In this document: positions 22,319 to 34,355 of the stretch, piece after piece
How positions within the stretch are numbered: the stretch's first letter is position 1
Layout of the letters: each line of letters opens with the position of its first letter
Assembly (NCBI RefSeq): GCF_014356525.2
Contig: NC_052506.1
Location: 32,875,774-32,939,773, forward strand
Reading direction: 5' to 3'
Origin: Nilaparvata lugens
Taxonomy: Eukaryota; Arthropoda; Insecta; Hemiptera; Delphacidae
Length of the DNA: 64,000 nucleotides
Position numbers and translations under genes: made by a program
Notes under the pieces: model-generated
Told to the model about the DNA's origin: nothing
What the model saw: the letters and a program-made list of their open reading frames with translations, nothing else
Database searches by the model: none

Positions 22319-22977
22319 TCAAAATTAAATATATATTTATGAGAATCACGATCAAATACCTCTGTATGACCCATCTATGGGTAATTTTCCCCATTGATTT
22401 TATTTCTATTTGCTCATTTGATTAGACATTTCTTGTATCTATCGAATTTCCCTATGTCTTATTCATTCAACTCATTTTTTTAAAAGATGATTTTGAATTT
22501 ATAATTTTACTATTTCATCTTTTTGTTATTTGTGATTATTATCTGAAATCATCAAAACAATAGACAATTCAAGAACTGAGTAATTCTTCAGATCTGAGGA
22601 GCTCCAAGTTGTATAGAGTGAGAGGTGATTTTCCAGAATTTTGAAAAATATCCCCTATTTGAAAATTTGTTTCTCTATAACCAGAAATTGTAGAATCCTG
22701 CGCGACCATTCAATTTATTGGAAATTTCATTTTCTTTGATTTTGTTTTCTCTTAAAAAACCCAAGGTTTTCGAAATAAAATGGAAAAATTAAAAAATACC
22801 AAAAATTTGTTTTTTTTTTGGATTCTGGGGGTCTTAGAAGCCATCCTCTGGCGTGTCAGCAAATTCCAGATTTAAAATCAGTGCCTCTAAATACACATAT
22901 TTATAACCAACAAGAAAAATTCATTTGGAGCTGTTTCCTGAAAAATGTTAAAAACCCAATCAGGCCAACAATAATAT
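22319..22977. repeat. Direct repeat copy 2 (~0.66 kb)
   Basis: Second copy of the unit at 21500. Differences are few: a/g at the ctctgtat.. site, ggttaat versus gggtaat, and T-run length. The small number of differences means a recent duplication, or an assembly duplication of one allele. Confidence 0.85.
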
Positions 22978-23786
22978 GGTTGCAAGGTACAGTCTGTCTT
23001 TGTTTAGTCTGTTTGTCAAAATGCTCACCTGTAGCTCTGTACATGTGTATGCTTCTGATGCCATTCAGAAACATTAGAAGCGTTCAAATTCTGTGATATA
23101 ATTGATCAACTCAACTCTTTTTGTAAGTGGACAAAGTACGCTAAAAAGAATCGATGAAAATGATTTTGAATATCATAAAAATACTTAAAAATTGAAAAAA
23201 TAGGGATAATTTTTTTATCAAGTTTAGAAATCCTATTGATCCTGTTTGTATTTTCAAGAGTCGATATTGATGGCAGTGGACCAGTGCCAGTCTGCTGAAT
23301 GTGTTGAATGTTGATGTTTTTCTTCTCGTTAACCAAACCAAGTTTGATAATTGGAAAACTTTTGAGTTTTTCTGGTAAATACTATTTACATTATAATTGA
23401 TTTTTTTTTGTTAATTTCTCAATTTAAAATTTCAATAGCATTACATGGGCAATTTTATTGTAAAAAATACGGTTCACGGCAACTTAGTTCGTAGGGACGA
23501 AGTAGATGAGCCTCAGCCCAGGTTTACAATACTCATCCAACACTCATTTTGAAAATAAGCAATAATCTTTAGAGTGGTATCTATAAATTTAATTGCGTAA
23601 TTTAACGTCATTTATAACCTTAATTCATGAATCAAATCAAATCACTTTTATTGTCAGAAACACTTTCACATGTTAAAACAATCGTCAAACAAACATTTAC
23701 ACCAATCAATATGTCTAAAGTCATAAAACACTTTTAATTATAGGTAAGTATTGAAGGCGTGCTACTTAACAAATATTGTATTAAGG

Positions 23787-24150
23787 CTATGCAAAGAATT
23801 CCTCAACTGAATAGAGGCATTTTTGTAGAAGAATAGCTTTGATAGATCTTTTAAATTCTTCGATTTCTAGATGCCTAGTCTCTAGAGGAAGTTTATTGAA
23901 CAGTTTTATAGAAGTAAATTGCCAGTTTCTCTGAGTGCCAGTATAACGGTGTGAATCTACTCTCACGTCCTCCCTGTGTCTAGTAGAATAATTATGTACA
24001 TCACTATTTATAACATATTTGCCCACATTCTTCCTCATGTAAATCAAACACACATACACATATAGTGATGGAAGAGTCAACACACCTAATCCTTGAAAGA
24101 GAGGTTTACAACTTGCAAGCGGTGGTGCATGGCAAATAATTCTAAGAGCT
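23787..24150 (-). pseudogene. LINE ORF2 C-terminal tail
   Basis: In the third frame after the A-run shift, the sequence reads RIICHAPPLASCKPLFQ then LGVLTLPSLYVYVC, the conserved end of CR1-type ORF2, and finishes with NWQFTSIKLFNKLPL...FKRSIKAILLQ and a stop at 23787. This shows the polymerase frame was longer and was truncated by the homopolymer change. Confidence 0.8.
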
Positions 24151-25620
24151 TTTTTTGTAATTTAAAAAGTGTAACAGCCGTAGAGCAATTTCCCCATAGC
24201 TGGACACCATAAGCTAAGTGACTATATATGTGCGCATAATAGACACTCATTAAGACATCATGCTCGACAATATTGCTTAGTCTACGCAAAAGAAATATCC
24301 CTTTACTGAGCTTACCAGATGTATAATCTATGTGACATTTCCAGTTCAAGTTTGTGTCCAGCATAAGACCTAAGAATTTCAGAGAACCCAAGCAAGTAAA
24401 CCTCGTATTGAAACTAAATTGGAGGTCACTGGTTTTTAACGAGTTGAGACTCAGATTATTGGAAGCACACCAGTCTTCAATAGTCAATGTGCTTCTCTCA
24501 AGCACTGCATTAATATGCTGTTCATCAGTACCACTGACTTTCAAGCCCAGATCATCGGCAAAAAGGAAAGAACAACTGTTTTTGCAGAAACTACTTATTG
24601 TGTTTGGCAAGTCATTGATGTATATTATGAACAACAGCGGCCCAAGTATGGAACCTTGCGGTACACCATACCTGACCACTTTGCCACTTGAGAACTCACC
24701 ATTCCTAAACCCAAATTGCATTCTGTCACCAAGGTAGGAACGAATAAGATCTACTGCCGCTTTTTCAATGCCATAAAAAGAGAGTTTATTACATAGAATT
24801 TCATGCTCAACTGAATCAAAAGCTTTAGTTAAATCAAAAGCTCTTAGATTAACTTTACTTTGTTGCTCCAAGTTCTTGATAACTCCCTCTACAAGGTTCA
24901 AAACATTATCACTTGTACTTAAATTTTTCCTAAAGCCATACTGGTCTTTTGACAATATCTTATTGTTTTCGAAATAAGCGACTAGTTGCTCATTGAGGAG
25001 AATTTCAAAAACTTTAGACAATATCTCCACTATGCAAATGGGTCTATAATTTTCTATTTTCGTCCTGTCACCTTTTTTATGAACTGGTATCATTTTTACT
25101 TTCTTAAGCTCATCTGGGAATATTCCTAACTCTATGCACATATTGAAAATGTGTGTTAGAACTTTCGCTATATTTGGAGCAGCAATCTTTAAAATAACAG
25201 AGTTCAGACCATTTATATCCAAACATTTGCTGTTACTTAATTTTTTTATGGTTTCAAGTACCTGCTTGACCTTGAAGCGCCTGAAACTAAACTTAGATTC
25301 GGGTTTAGACATCTGTTGAACGTAATAGTTGAAATCAAATTTACTCTTAGGAATTTCTTTACTTTGTCTATCTTATCTATGAAAAAATTGTTAATATCAT
25401 TAACTGGTAGCTCACAAGATTTTTTGGATGAAGAACTATTCCTGCAAAGGTGCCTATTCACAACTTCCCAAGCAGCCTTGCTCTTATTCTTACTGTCCTG
25501 AATAACTTTACTATTAAACTCACGCTTAGCTTTCTTAATTGCCGATCTATAATAGTTTCTATGCTCATTATAAGCAATCTTCATTGTATCGCTAGGAAAA
25601 TCTTTATACAAATGAAACAT
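24086..25620 (-). pseudogene. LINE ORF2, linker and reverse transcriptase
   Basis: The linker (25620 to about 25365) is in the endonuclease frame; a frameshift near 25355-25375 moves to the frame open from 25312 to 24086. Reverse-transcriptase blocks are clear: KMIPVHKKGDRTKIENYRPI, AFDLTKAFDSVEHE (first catalytic Asp), GVPQGSILGPLLFIIYINDL, FLFADDL (catalytic Asp pair). At 24151-24157 a run of 7 A (coding strand) replaces an expected 8, shifting the frame so that the ORF ends early at 24086-24088. Confidence 0.87.
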
Positions 25621-25653
25621 CTGTTCACACTTTATTTTTAAGGTTTGTAACTC

Positions 25654-26724
25654 TCATGTAAACCACTTTTTACTCTCACCTTTATTTGAACATATTTTCC
25701 TAAGCTTTAATGGATAGGCCGAGTTCACCGACCGCAAAAAAAGTTCATTAAACTTTTGTATCTTCTCAGCAATATTATTCAGTTGATAGACAGCTAACCA
25801 ATTTATTGACTCCAAGTTTGCAAGAAATATACTTGTCCTATTCTCATTAATTTGTCTAATTAGAATTTTATTTCCCTCTTCATGCTCGCTAACAGCCAAC
25901 ATTCTTTCAACGGTTACATTTAAACTTATAGCTAAGTGATCAGACAAAGCAGTATACACAGTTTTACTTTCCCATCTGCTGTGATGAATATCTGTGGCAA
26001 TATTGTCAATGCATGTACCACTAGAATGAAAATTTGGTCTCGTCGTTTCTCTAGTTGTAATACACATATTATAGCTTGACAATAAATTTAATAATTCGTT
26101 TCTATAGTTAGAGTCTACATTGAAATCAACATTGAAATCAGCACCTAAAATAATATTACAGTTAAAAGTAGACAGATAAATTAAAATCTCATCAAGTTTA
26201 ACAAGAAATTCACTAAGATTATTTGATAAGGCGCCACAAGGCCTATAAATGGATAGAACTATAATATTCAACTCTGGTAACTTTATTGCACACACTTCGC
26301 ACATCATTTCCACTGACATGTTCTTTATTCTATTCAGTTCCTTAAATTCTAAATTTTCTCTTACAAAAATAGCAACGCCTCCATGAATTCTATTTGACCT
26401 TCCAAAATATGAACCAAGCTTAAAATTTTCTACATTCACAAACTTTATTTCGTCTTTCTTCATCCAATGCTCGCTAATTATAATGATATGTGTGTTATTC
26501 TCAGGTACAATCATTTGTAGGTAATCAATTTTATTCCTCAGTCCCTGAACGTTCCAGGACAAAAAGCTCACTTCATAGGACAAATTACTCTCTGTAACAA
26601 TAGTGTTAATATTATTGTTATCTTCAGGGGTAGTATTTTTATAACAGTTATTGGCAAAGTCATCAGAATTTACAAATGTACAAGCAGAGTTTACTTCCTT
26701 GTCAGTGTAGTTTAGTTTAAACAT
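25654..26724 (-). pseudogene. LINE ORF2, APE endonuclease part
   Basis: Starts with an ATG and encodes a full apurinic-endonuclease-like domain that nicks target DNA to prime reverse transcription. Visible blocks: SFLSWNVQGLRNK, IISEHWM (catalytic Glu), LSIYRPCG, LGADFNVDF (Asp and Asn) and ALSDHLAIS (catalytic His). It ends after KKWFT at a TGA (25654-25656); the same frame continues with ELQTLKIKCEQ into the next block, so a single premature stop separates the endonuclease from the polymerase. Confidence 0.85.
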
Positions 26725-26767
26725 TTTTCATTGCCATTTGAAATTGTCAATGAAACACAGTCATCAT

Positions 26768-28276
26768 CTAAAAATACCGTGTTTTTACTACATCCAGATC
26801 CTGCGATAAATTATTAAAAGCTTCAGCTATGCAATTGGATATGTAACGTTTCCCTGACAGATTGAAATGTAAGCCGTGGCGGGTATGGAGTCGTCTACCA
26901 ATGTTATATACATTCAGGATTTTCACATTTCTAAAGGGCTTGCACACCTCAACTATTGATCTGTTTATATTTTTTATATTGCAATTGATGATAGAATCAA
27001 CAGGAAGGTCAAAACGATGAGGAATGTTAACAAGAAATACATATGTATGTGCTAGACTCAGTAATAGTCTTTTTAGTGTTATCAGATAATCTTCTGAGCA
27101 ATGCCTATCCAAATCGTTAGTTCCACCCATGAGAACAACCATGTCCTTCTCCGTTAGAGAACAACTTTCTTCTACGCAGCTTGATGTCGCCTTGTCGAAA
27201 GTGGCCCCTGGTTTTATGACACCATCCACTGTTCCACCGGTTGCGTCGGAGACCAAGTCCACCAGGAGTCTACCATGACTGTCTGCAAATATTTTTATCC
27301 TGTCAGTTGCCTTGCTTTTTCCAGTCCATTTCTTCGGAGGCAATTTGCGTGTCGCAAGTCTAGCGTTCGATGAATCCGGAGCTCCCGAACAGGAAGAAAT
27401 TGAAGACTTGCTCCATGTAGTGCTCAGCTTATTAGTCTTGTTGATTTCCGTATCCGGTCGTTTCTTGTCAGGACAGTTTTTGTTTTTTGACGATGCATTA
27501 TTCAATTTCTCTGCCATCTCAACTCTGTCCTCCCAACGACGTTGCCTTGCTTCTAACACTTCTAGGTGCTTCCCATTCAGTTCTTTAAGGAGTTTAGCGC
27601 AGTCTGGACATGTTATCTTGGATTTTTTTTGAGTTGACATATTTACTTGAATCTTGGCATTTATATGATCGCCATTTTCGGGCTCCAAGAGAGGACTTAT
27701 ATTTTCATTTAAGCTGCCCAAGTTTTCTCGAATTGTGTCGCAATATTTATCATCACTAGATACCATTTTTAAATCATTATTATGAGATTGACCTAAACTT
27801 AAATCAATGTTGCTGGCTCTTAAAAGTGAAACCATTACATTCTTATCCTCTATTTCCTTTCTCAGAGAAATTTCACTTAGTTTTAGTTTTTCAATTTCTG
27901 TTTTTAATGATTCAATTTCGCTGTCTGCCACCTCTTCGCAGTGCAATGAGTTCTCAAAATCTAATTTCCGTTTATTTTTTTCCGCTTTCAAGGCATTTAG
28001 CAACGATCGGTTTTCCTCAGCCATATTATGAATGCATATCTGCAAATCATCATTTACTTTGATGGCTGCATCATATCTGCTTAGAAGAGAGGTGATTTCG
28101 GGAACCAGTTCAATTATTGCATCGTTCGAAAACTCATTACTTATAACTGAGAGAATACCATGCAAAGTAACCGCGATTTCAGCCACTTCTTTATTGATCA
28201 AGTCATTTTTAATAGTATTTATATGTTGCTGGGCCGTGCCAATTGCCTTCTCGCATCCGCTTCTTGTCCTTGTCAT
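26768..28276 (-). CDS. LINE ORF1 with SGNH esterase domain
   Basis: 502 codons from an ATG. ORF1 proteins of CR1-group LINEs bind element RNA, and many carry an esterase of uncertain role. Order: N-terminal region; coiled coil at about residues 90-160 (EIESLKTEIEKLKLSEISL); a CPDC motif at about 220, possibly a lone zinc-binding pair; a Ser-rich linker; SGNH hydrolase at about 325-490 with FADSHGR (nucleophile Ser block I), IKPGAT (Gly block), MGGTNDL (Asn block) and GLHFNLSGK (catalytic His block). All four blocks are present, so the esterase may be active. No lesion was seen. ORF2 starts 43 bp downstream. Confidence 0.88.
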   Translation of the reverse strand: MTRTRSGCEKAIGTAQQHINTIKNDLINKEVAEIAVTLHGILSVISNEFSNDAIIELVPEITSLLSRYDAAIKVNDDLQICIHNMAEENRSLLNALKAEKNKRKLDFENSLHCEEVADSEIESLKTEIEKLKLSEISLRKEIEDKNVMVSLLRASNIDLSLGQSHNNDLKMVSSDDKYCDTIRENLGSLNENISPLLEPENGDHINAKIQVNMSTQKKSKITCPDCAKLLKELNGKHLEVLEARQRRWEDRVEMAEKLNNASSKNKNCPDKKRPDTEINKTNKLSTTWSKSSISSCSGAPDSSNARLATRKLPPKKWTGKSKATDRIKIFADSHGRLLVDLVSDATGGTVDGVIKPGATFDKATSSCVEESCSLTEKDMVVLMGGTNDLDRHCSEDYLITLKRLLLSLAHTYVFLVNIPHRFDLPVDSIINCNIKNINRSIVEVCKPFRNVKILNVYNIGRRLHTRHGLHFNLSGKRYISNCIAEAFNNLSQDLDVVKTRYF

Positions 28277-28300
28277 TTTTACCTTTTTCTAATCGAATTG

Positions 28301-30689
28301 AATTTTTAGACCGGAAAGAAAGAAAGGTTTTCAGAAGTGCCAAGAGAGCTGCCAAGGCAGGGATGCAAAGGAGGCTCCTGAAGAAGAGGAAGGAAAATGA
28401 AATAATGAAATGGATTGGTATATGGAATTGTAATTTGTAATAGTTTTATGTTATGATTCTATTTTATATGACGACTATTCAAATGCACGACCAAAATAAG
28501 GAAACTGGGATATTAACTCGATAAACAAGATTTGAAAAGTTTACAGTTCCAAGATTTGAAAAGTTTCCGCCAGCACTTCGAATCACAATCAGATGTTTTG
28601 ATTGGCTCACAGTACCTTGTTGCTATGATACGCCGGCTAACAGAAATCATTCAACAGCTGATAGCTCGAACACAAGAAAAAAGAACGGTACATAATCACA
28701 AGGAGAAATACGAATAGTCTTATCTAATCGCAAAGTGATTACTGTTTTTCGACGAAAACAGACACCTGCATACTAGCATTAACAGTCATTTCATTGAAAC
28801 AGCCAAAAACTAACCTATTGAAACAGCCACTAAGACACCCTAAATCCAGCATCCAACATCCAGGTAAATAATAAAAACTCACTGCTAATAATGAACACCT
28901 TGACACTTTACAACGTTAGTAGACAAAAGGTTGATCACTCACAGGTGTATGATTCAAAGTGGTGGGGGGAACGCCAGCGTGACGTCACGTGTAGTAAAAA
29001 TGTTCTAGATTAACCACACTGAGCATACAGTTTATTCACTGTATCTTCGAATATATCGTCGTTTAATCTTCCCAAGATTGACCTAGAACTTTAAAATTAT
29101 CCATACTTATAGCGAATGAATCACCGATTCTAATGATGTTGTTAAATATTTCAAGTTCATTCAACTTTTATGAATAAAATGAAGTTGAAAGTTTTTCATG
29201 AATCTAAAAACGTGTCATGAAAAAGTTAATAAGCTGGAAAAGCGTTAGTAGACAATGTTATACTATTATAATTTCAGATTAACCCTTAAAAAATCTTGAT
29301 AAACCAATGCATCGCAATAAACTGATAAACCGATCCCGATAAATCCGATGAATTTCATTCATTGTAAATGCACTGAACGCTGCTGGTATCGAGCACATGT
29401 TCTACGAGAATCAAAATATCTCATCCCCGAAATTCACAAGCTGATGTATAGCCAAACTACAAAATATAAACACGACCTAGAAGATGAAGAAACCTTAAGG
29501 GTTTGAAAGGGAAGGTTAGAAGGTGGGGTTTTTGCTTTTATATGGCAAAATGCTTGTATTATTCAAATGTTTTAATAATTATTGTAAAGCAGAAACAGAA
29601 AGCTTGCATGTCAGAAAATGTTTGTGTTATATATTTTACTATACGACACCATATGATTCTCAAGAATGCGATATTCTGCCTACTCTGTACTACAGCCTAA
29701 GTCACGGCTGCAGTTCCCCCACTCCAATTGCATTTCAACGAAAATACTATAGATGAGTGACCAACCTTCTATCTACTAACTTTGGACACTTTACACTCGT
29801 TAATCACAGAAAAATGAGGAAATTTATGAAACAATATACTTAGACTTTGAATTAACTACGGAGCATTTTAGGATTGATTTGAACCGGGCAGTTCAGTCCC
29901 CATGCATGTTTTACTAGGGATTATCAGAGCATCAATCCTTTTTGTTAATTGGAATATTGGAATTAAACTTCAAAGTATTAAATAACAATAATTTCATTGC
30001 CTTTTACAGAAAATTCAATTTCTGTTTTATTGGTATACGATATCCTTGTCAATAATATGATTATACGTTATATGATTGTGTAGATTATCTTAAACTTTGA
30101 ATAAAGCATCCCTTTTACCGGATACCATTATTTAAAGAAGTAGCCTTTTCGTAAATATTAATACCGGTAACGGAAAAACAAGTGATTTTGGACTCCTCTT
30201 TTATAAATAATGCTCATAACAAACTGTTTTAAGAGAATAGGGTTAGCTGAGGTCAGCAAAGAAATGTACACATTTTGTAAAACATAATAATGTACACATT
30301 TTATAAAACATAATAATGCACACAAAATGTTGTGTAACACAAGAAAACGCCCTCTTCCATACCGTCGTTATATAATTCGTCGGACAGGGTTGCACCCCAA
30401 ACTAAAATGTCATTCTAACGTAGATTAGGCTATTTTTATGCTAATACAGTACAGTACTTGGAAACTTTTCTTGATATCTTCATCAATGTTTTAAAAGAGC
30501 TATTATTGTGATGATTGTCTATTCTTACTGTTACGGATCAATATCTTTTTAGATTTCTAATGAAAAAATAATTTCACCTTCACGGTGGTAATTTTGACGT
30601 TTCTTAGAGATTTAACAATGGATCGCCTTAAAGCTGTTTCAAATAGAGTGTTAGTTTAATATCTGAGGTTGGTTTTTTTTTGTTTTTAG
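28301..30689. other. Upstream region of BTB gene, no gene called
   Basis: Contains a basic open stretch (28308-28440, FRSAKRAAKAGMQRRLLKKR, stop TAA) behind a tttttag that could be the LINE 5' region, an old exon or chance. A perfect CRE-type palindrome gtgacgtcac lies at 28979-28988. A 31-bp unit occurs two to three times at 30262-30325. The 5' UTR exon(s) and promoter of the BTB gene may lie here but cannot be fixed from sequence. Confidence 0.4.
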
Positions 30690-30895
30690 ACTGACAAGTG
30701 GCTTGAGTAATGGGGACTACTCAGCAGTTTTCATTGCGATGGAACAATTACCTGCGGCACATCAAAGGAGCGTTTGATGCACTAAGAACAGATGGAGACC
30801 TGGTCGATGTCACACTCAGCTGTGAAGGCCAGAAAATTCGCGCTCACAAAATGCTACTATCTGCTTGTAGCACCTATTTCAGGGATCTTTTCAAG
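30690..30895 (+). CDS. BTB-zinc finger factor, exon 1 (BTB, first half); gene entry
   Basis: First coding exon of a BTB/POZ-C2H2 transcription factor of the insect Broad/Lola/Tramtrack class (BTB-ttk subgroup). Such proteins dimerise through the BTB and bind DNA through alternative zinc fingers in the nucleus. Acceptor tttttag at 30683-30689; coding starts at ATG 30710, preceded in frame by TGA at 30704. It encodes MGTTQQFSLRWNNYL, then DLVDVTLSCEGQKIRAHKM and LLSACSTYFRDLFK. Phase 0 donor gtatac. An upstream non-coding exon is implied by the acceptor. I cannot name the orthologue. Predicted isoforms: 392, 412, 397 or 417 residues. Confidence 0.9.
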
Positions 30896-31192
30896 GTATA
30901 CAAATTAGTCAAGTTTAGATTTACCGTACGTTATACACGACCGCTTGTGTCAACTCCTCTTAATATGATTCATGAGTTATAAAATCGTTTTCCGGTGGTT
31001 CAAAACCCACCTAAAACTGTAGGTCCATTCATCTCTCATTATCAGCCGCCTCATTACCCTCGCACAAGCCTAGAGCTCATGTGGTCATCAATCTAAGAAA
31101 AAAAAAGATTAAACAAAGCTATCGAGATGGCAAATTGACAAAAAAATGAAACTTGCAATGTCCTCGGATTCTTTCATGGTGAAGAGGGGAGA

Positions 31193-31817
31193 TTAAGGCT
31201 GTGCAAAGGCTAAAAAATCTTTCCTCTGGTGATTTTTTTCAAAGTTTTTATATTTGTATACTATAGAGCTACCAAAATGGAAAAGTTTTCTCCGGAATTT
31301 TTTTCCGATCATTACTGAGATATGAGCGCATAAAGCTTGAATATTTGGGACAGTTCATTTCAAATTCGGTAAGAGATGAATTCATTGGGTTCTAAGGATA
31401 AATTCTTCATGGTATTGTTGATTGAATAAAACAACATTTTTTTGAAAATATTAATTTTTAGTAAAATTATTTAATTTGCTGAAAATGATTAAATATAACT
31501 CTTAGTTGAGTTATTTTTGGTAAATTAAATAACTCTCAAAAACTGATATTCTCAGAAAATTTTTGTTTTATTCAATCAACAATAGGCTACCATGAAGAAT
31601 TTATCCTCAAAATTTCATGGATTTATATCTTACCGAATCTGAAATGATCTGTCCCAAAAATTTAAACTTTATGCGCTCATATCACGAAAAGTAATAATCA
31701 GAAAAAACATTTCCAAAGAGAACTTTTCCATTTTGATAGCTTAATTGTATACAAATCAAAAAACTTTGAACAATATCACCAGTAGAAAGTTTTTTTTAGC
31801 CTTTGCACAGCCTTAAG
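31193..31817. mobile_element. Fold-back element, TTAA-bounded (family copy 1)
   Basis: Left end ttaaggctgtgcaaaggct, right end agcctttgcacagccttaa: a terminal palindrome ending in TTAA on both sides. Arms of about 300 bp meet near 31500. A TTAA boundary is the signature of piggyBac-type insertion, so this may be a piggyBac-mobilised MITE (inference). No ORF. Two diverged, trimmed copies lie at about 44700-45235 and 57195-57560. Confidence 0.8.
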
Positions 31818-32708
31818 TTGTCTATGTCGAAGCATTTTATTCCTCCAATTCACGGAAATTCGTAGTCGGTTGAATATTTTCAGCGTGCGAATCGGTTAAC
31901 TAATATGTGTGGCCGGTCTTTAGTGTGGGATGTCCATATCATCCCGTCACATAGTATTGTGGTCATGGATTTGCCCTCTTGCTAGGGGAGACTTTTCCAA
32001 AGAAGGAGAATCCTTTCACAACCACTTGAATGGTCCTAGAGCATAATTCCATCTTCTATATAATAAGATAGAGTAGGGTTGTGTTTGTTCGCATCAAAAC
32101 ATGTCAACTTGTGGATTGCATACCGGAAAAACGGGAATGATTTAGATCTCCAAATTTTGCACATAGATTCTAAAAATATCAATCTCGTGCATCTGGAAGC
32201 CCAAATTTCGATTTTCCTTCTAGATTTTTCAGAATTGATGTTCAAATTTCATTAATGGTACATACCATTTCATAACAAAATAAAAAATCACCAAATCATA
32301 TGGTCGAAATTAGAAAAGGAACATCTGTTTCTATTATTGCTTTCTACCTGATACCACTTAACCTCAATAATATTGTTTTGTTATTTTATAAATATTTTTA
32401 ATAATAATGATAATATTTGATAATGACAATAGTATTGTTTTGATAATAAATATTTTCATTATCACAAACTCTGTATAATAATATGGTGAATGTGAATCAG
32501 CTGCATCAAAGAAATTATCTCAAAAACATCTGTTTTGAATAAACATAGTTTTGAAACTTCGTTTTCCTGATGCAATGAAATGCATACACGTGGTATGGAT
32601 TATTAATTTTTCAGCTAGAAAAGTATTTTTGAGACAAAGTGCTAAATAAACGTCTATAGTTTCATCAACAATGCTGTATCGGCAATATGAAAACGCATGC
32701 AGTTAATA

Positions 32709-32878
32709 ATGTCTTTGAATAAATGTGTTGATATTTACATAAATAAATTATTTTCTTCGTGAAATTATTCTCACGCTTTTAAATTACAGTATTCTCTTTT
32801 AATTAAATAATAAAATTATTCTATTCCCGAAGAGAATAATTTCTGTATGTAAATATCAACACATTTATTCAAAGACAT
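32709..32878. repeat. 170-bp inverted-repeat element
   Basis: The arms share gtctttgaataaatgtgttg and atatttacat, inverted at the right. Just beyond it (32890-32930) lies a second hairpin with gagaactgaaaca and tgtttcagttctc. Neither encodes anything. Confidence 0.65.
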
Positions 32879-33192
32879 ATTAAATTAAATGAGAACTGAA
32901 ACAGTTGTTTCAAAACTTGTTTCAGTTCTCAAGACATTTTAATATAATTTATTAAATTAAAATTCCAAAATTATTCGAGCCCTGATAGAATGACTGACTC
33001 ACTGTACAGTCAGTCGAAAATTTTAATATTGGAATGAGGGGTATTTTGGCAAGCTGAGCAAAAAAATAAGGTCATATCCACCTTTTCGTTATATCTTCAA
33101 ATGAAAAATGAGTTTTATGAGTTGTCAAAACTCCCTCTGAAAGGAAAACTACTCAACTTATTCTATCTTTTAGTAAAATAACAATGATCATC

Positions 33193-34010
33193 CATCCATC
33201 TATCATCTTCTATACTATAATAAAGGAAAGAACTGGATTATACACATATACAGGTGTAAAGTATAATTATATTTTAAGGGAAAATTATATTTGACGAATC
33301 ATCACGTCTGAACTACTGAACTGATTAACTTGAAATTTTGCATATAGATTCTTGCTCAACCGAGGATGGTTATAGACCTATTTAAAATTCTTCAAGATTT
33401 GATTACATAAAGTTTTAAGTTTGTCAAGTTTTAAATTATTTATCATGCTTCCGGTTGTTGTATGGAAGCAGCAGAACATTAAATTTCTCTTGAAAGGGAA
33501 ATTAGAAGATAGGTATGATTGGGTATCCTTTTCGAATGATAAAAACAGATTATCCGTCGCACCCAAATTTTTTCCGCCATTCTGGAACCGCCATTTTGAA
33601 TCCAATTTCTTTTTTTAAATTGAAATGCGGTCATATTCCGATACAGGATTTCCAGAGAAAAGGCATGTTGAAAACCGCACATCGATATCTCAAACCTTTC
33701 AAAATTTATTCTCATTCATTTCCTTTATTATAGTATAAAAGATGATAGATAGATACATCTTCTATACTATAATAAAGGAAAGAACTGGCTTAAACATGTA
33801 TACACGTGTAAAGGATAGAAAAATATTATGTTTGACGCATCATCACGTCTGAACTACTGGACTGATTTACTTGAAATGCTGCATATAAATTCTTAATTAA
33901 CCGAGGATTCTTATAAGCCTTTTTTCAATTCTTCTAGTTTTCATTACGTCAAGTTTTTAGTTTGTCAAGTTTTTAAATAGACCCTTGCGAAGCACGGGTT
34001 ACCTGATAGT
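33193..34010. mobile_element. Cluster of Helitron-like elements
   Basis: Three 5' ends of the same type: + strand at about 33203 and 33760 (cttctatactataataaagg) and - strand near 33738 (same word inverted). The two + copies share tcacgtctgaactactg.ac, tgattaacttgaa-type words and caaccgaggat. The last ends gcgaagcacgggttacctga and tagt at 34010. The element carrying the gaaaaccgcacatcg block is wedged head to head between them. No Rep/helicase is encoded, so these are non-autonomous. Confidence 0.55.
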
Positions 34011-34355
34011 TGCTAATATGACTAGAACTAAGTACCTAGATCTTAAGTACAAAATTCCTCGACCTCTGCATCAGGAAATCAACTTTGGACAGCTGACTAC
34101 AGATTATGTTGATTTGTTGTTTCAGTTCTCAATAAATGGTCAAAATAGACACTTGAACTGAGATAGTGAGAAACTGAGACTCTCCCTCTAATTACTCTAT
34201 TAAATGTTGAATTAATGAAAACATTTTGAATAAACCGAAATAGTCACAACCTCTTATTCACAAAAACCTTTTTGAGATACTAATTTTGTTTGTTACACCA
34301 TTATCAATCTCTATATTAAAAGTTGTCAATAATTGTCAATGGAATCGATTTGCAG

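Larger units (their letters stand above)
23625..28300 (-). mobile_element. CR1-like LINE, nearly full length
   Basis: A non-LTR retrotransposon on the - strand: ORF1 (28276-26768), ORF2 endonuclease (26724-25654), reverse transcriptase (about 25312-24160) and C-terminal tail (to 23787), then a 3' end in a tgatttgatttga-type tract near 23643-23625. An SGNH esterase in ORF1 plus an APE endonuclease points to the CR1 group. It lies between POMT1 and the BTB gene. ORF2 is broken in three places; ORF1 is intact. Confidence 0.88.

Noticed and set aside
21961..23096. Two short ORFs (SGGLRSHPLACQQIP...) as duplicated genes
   Set aside because: No domain, no start context, and they begin in different ways in the two copies; they ride on a repeat.
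33203..33420. TIR transposon made by the inverted ctatactataataaagg words
   Set aside because: The words are 5' ends of separate Helitron-like copies with different bodies and no target duplication, so one TIR element does not fit.
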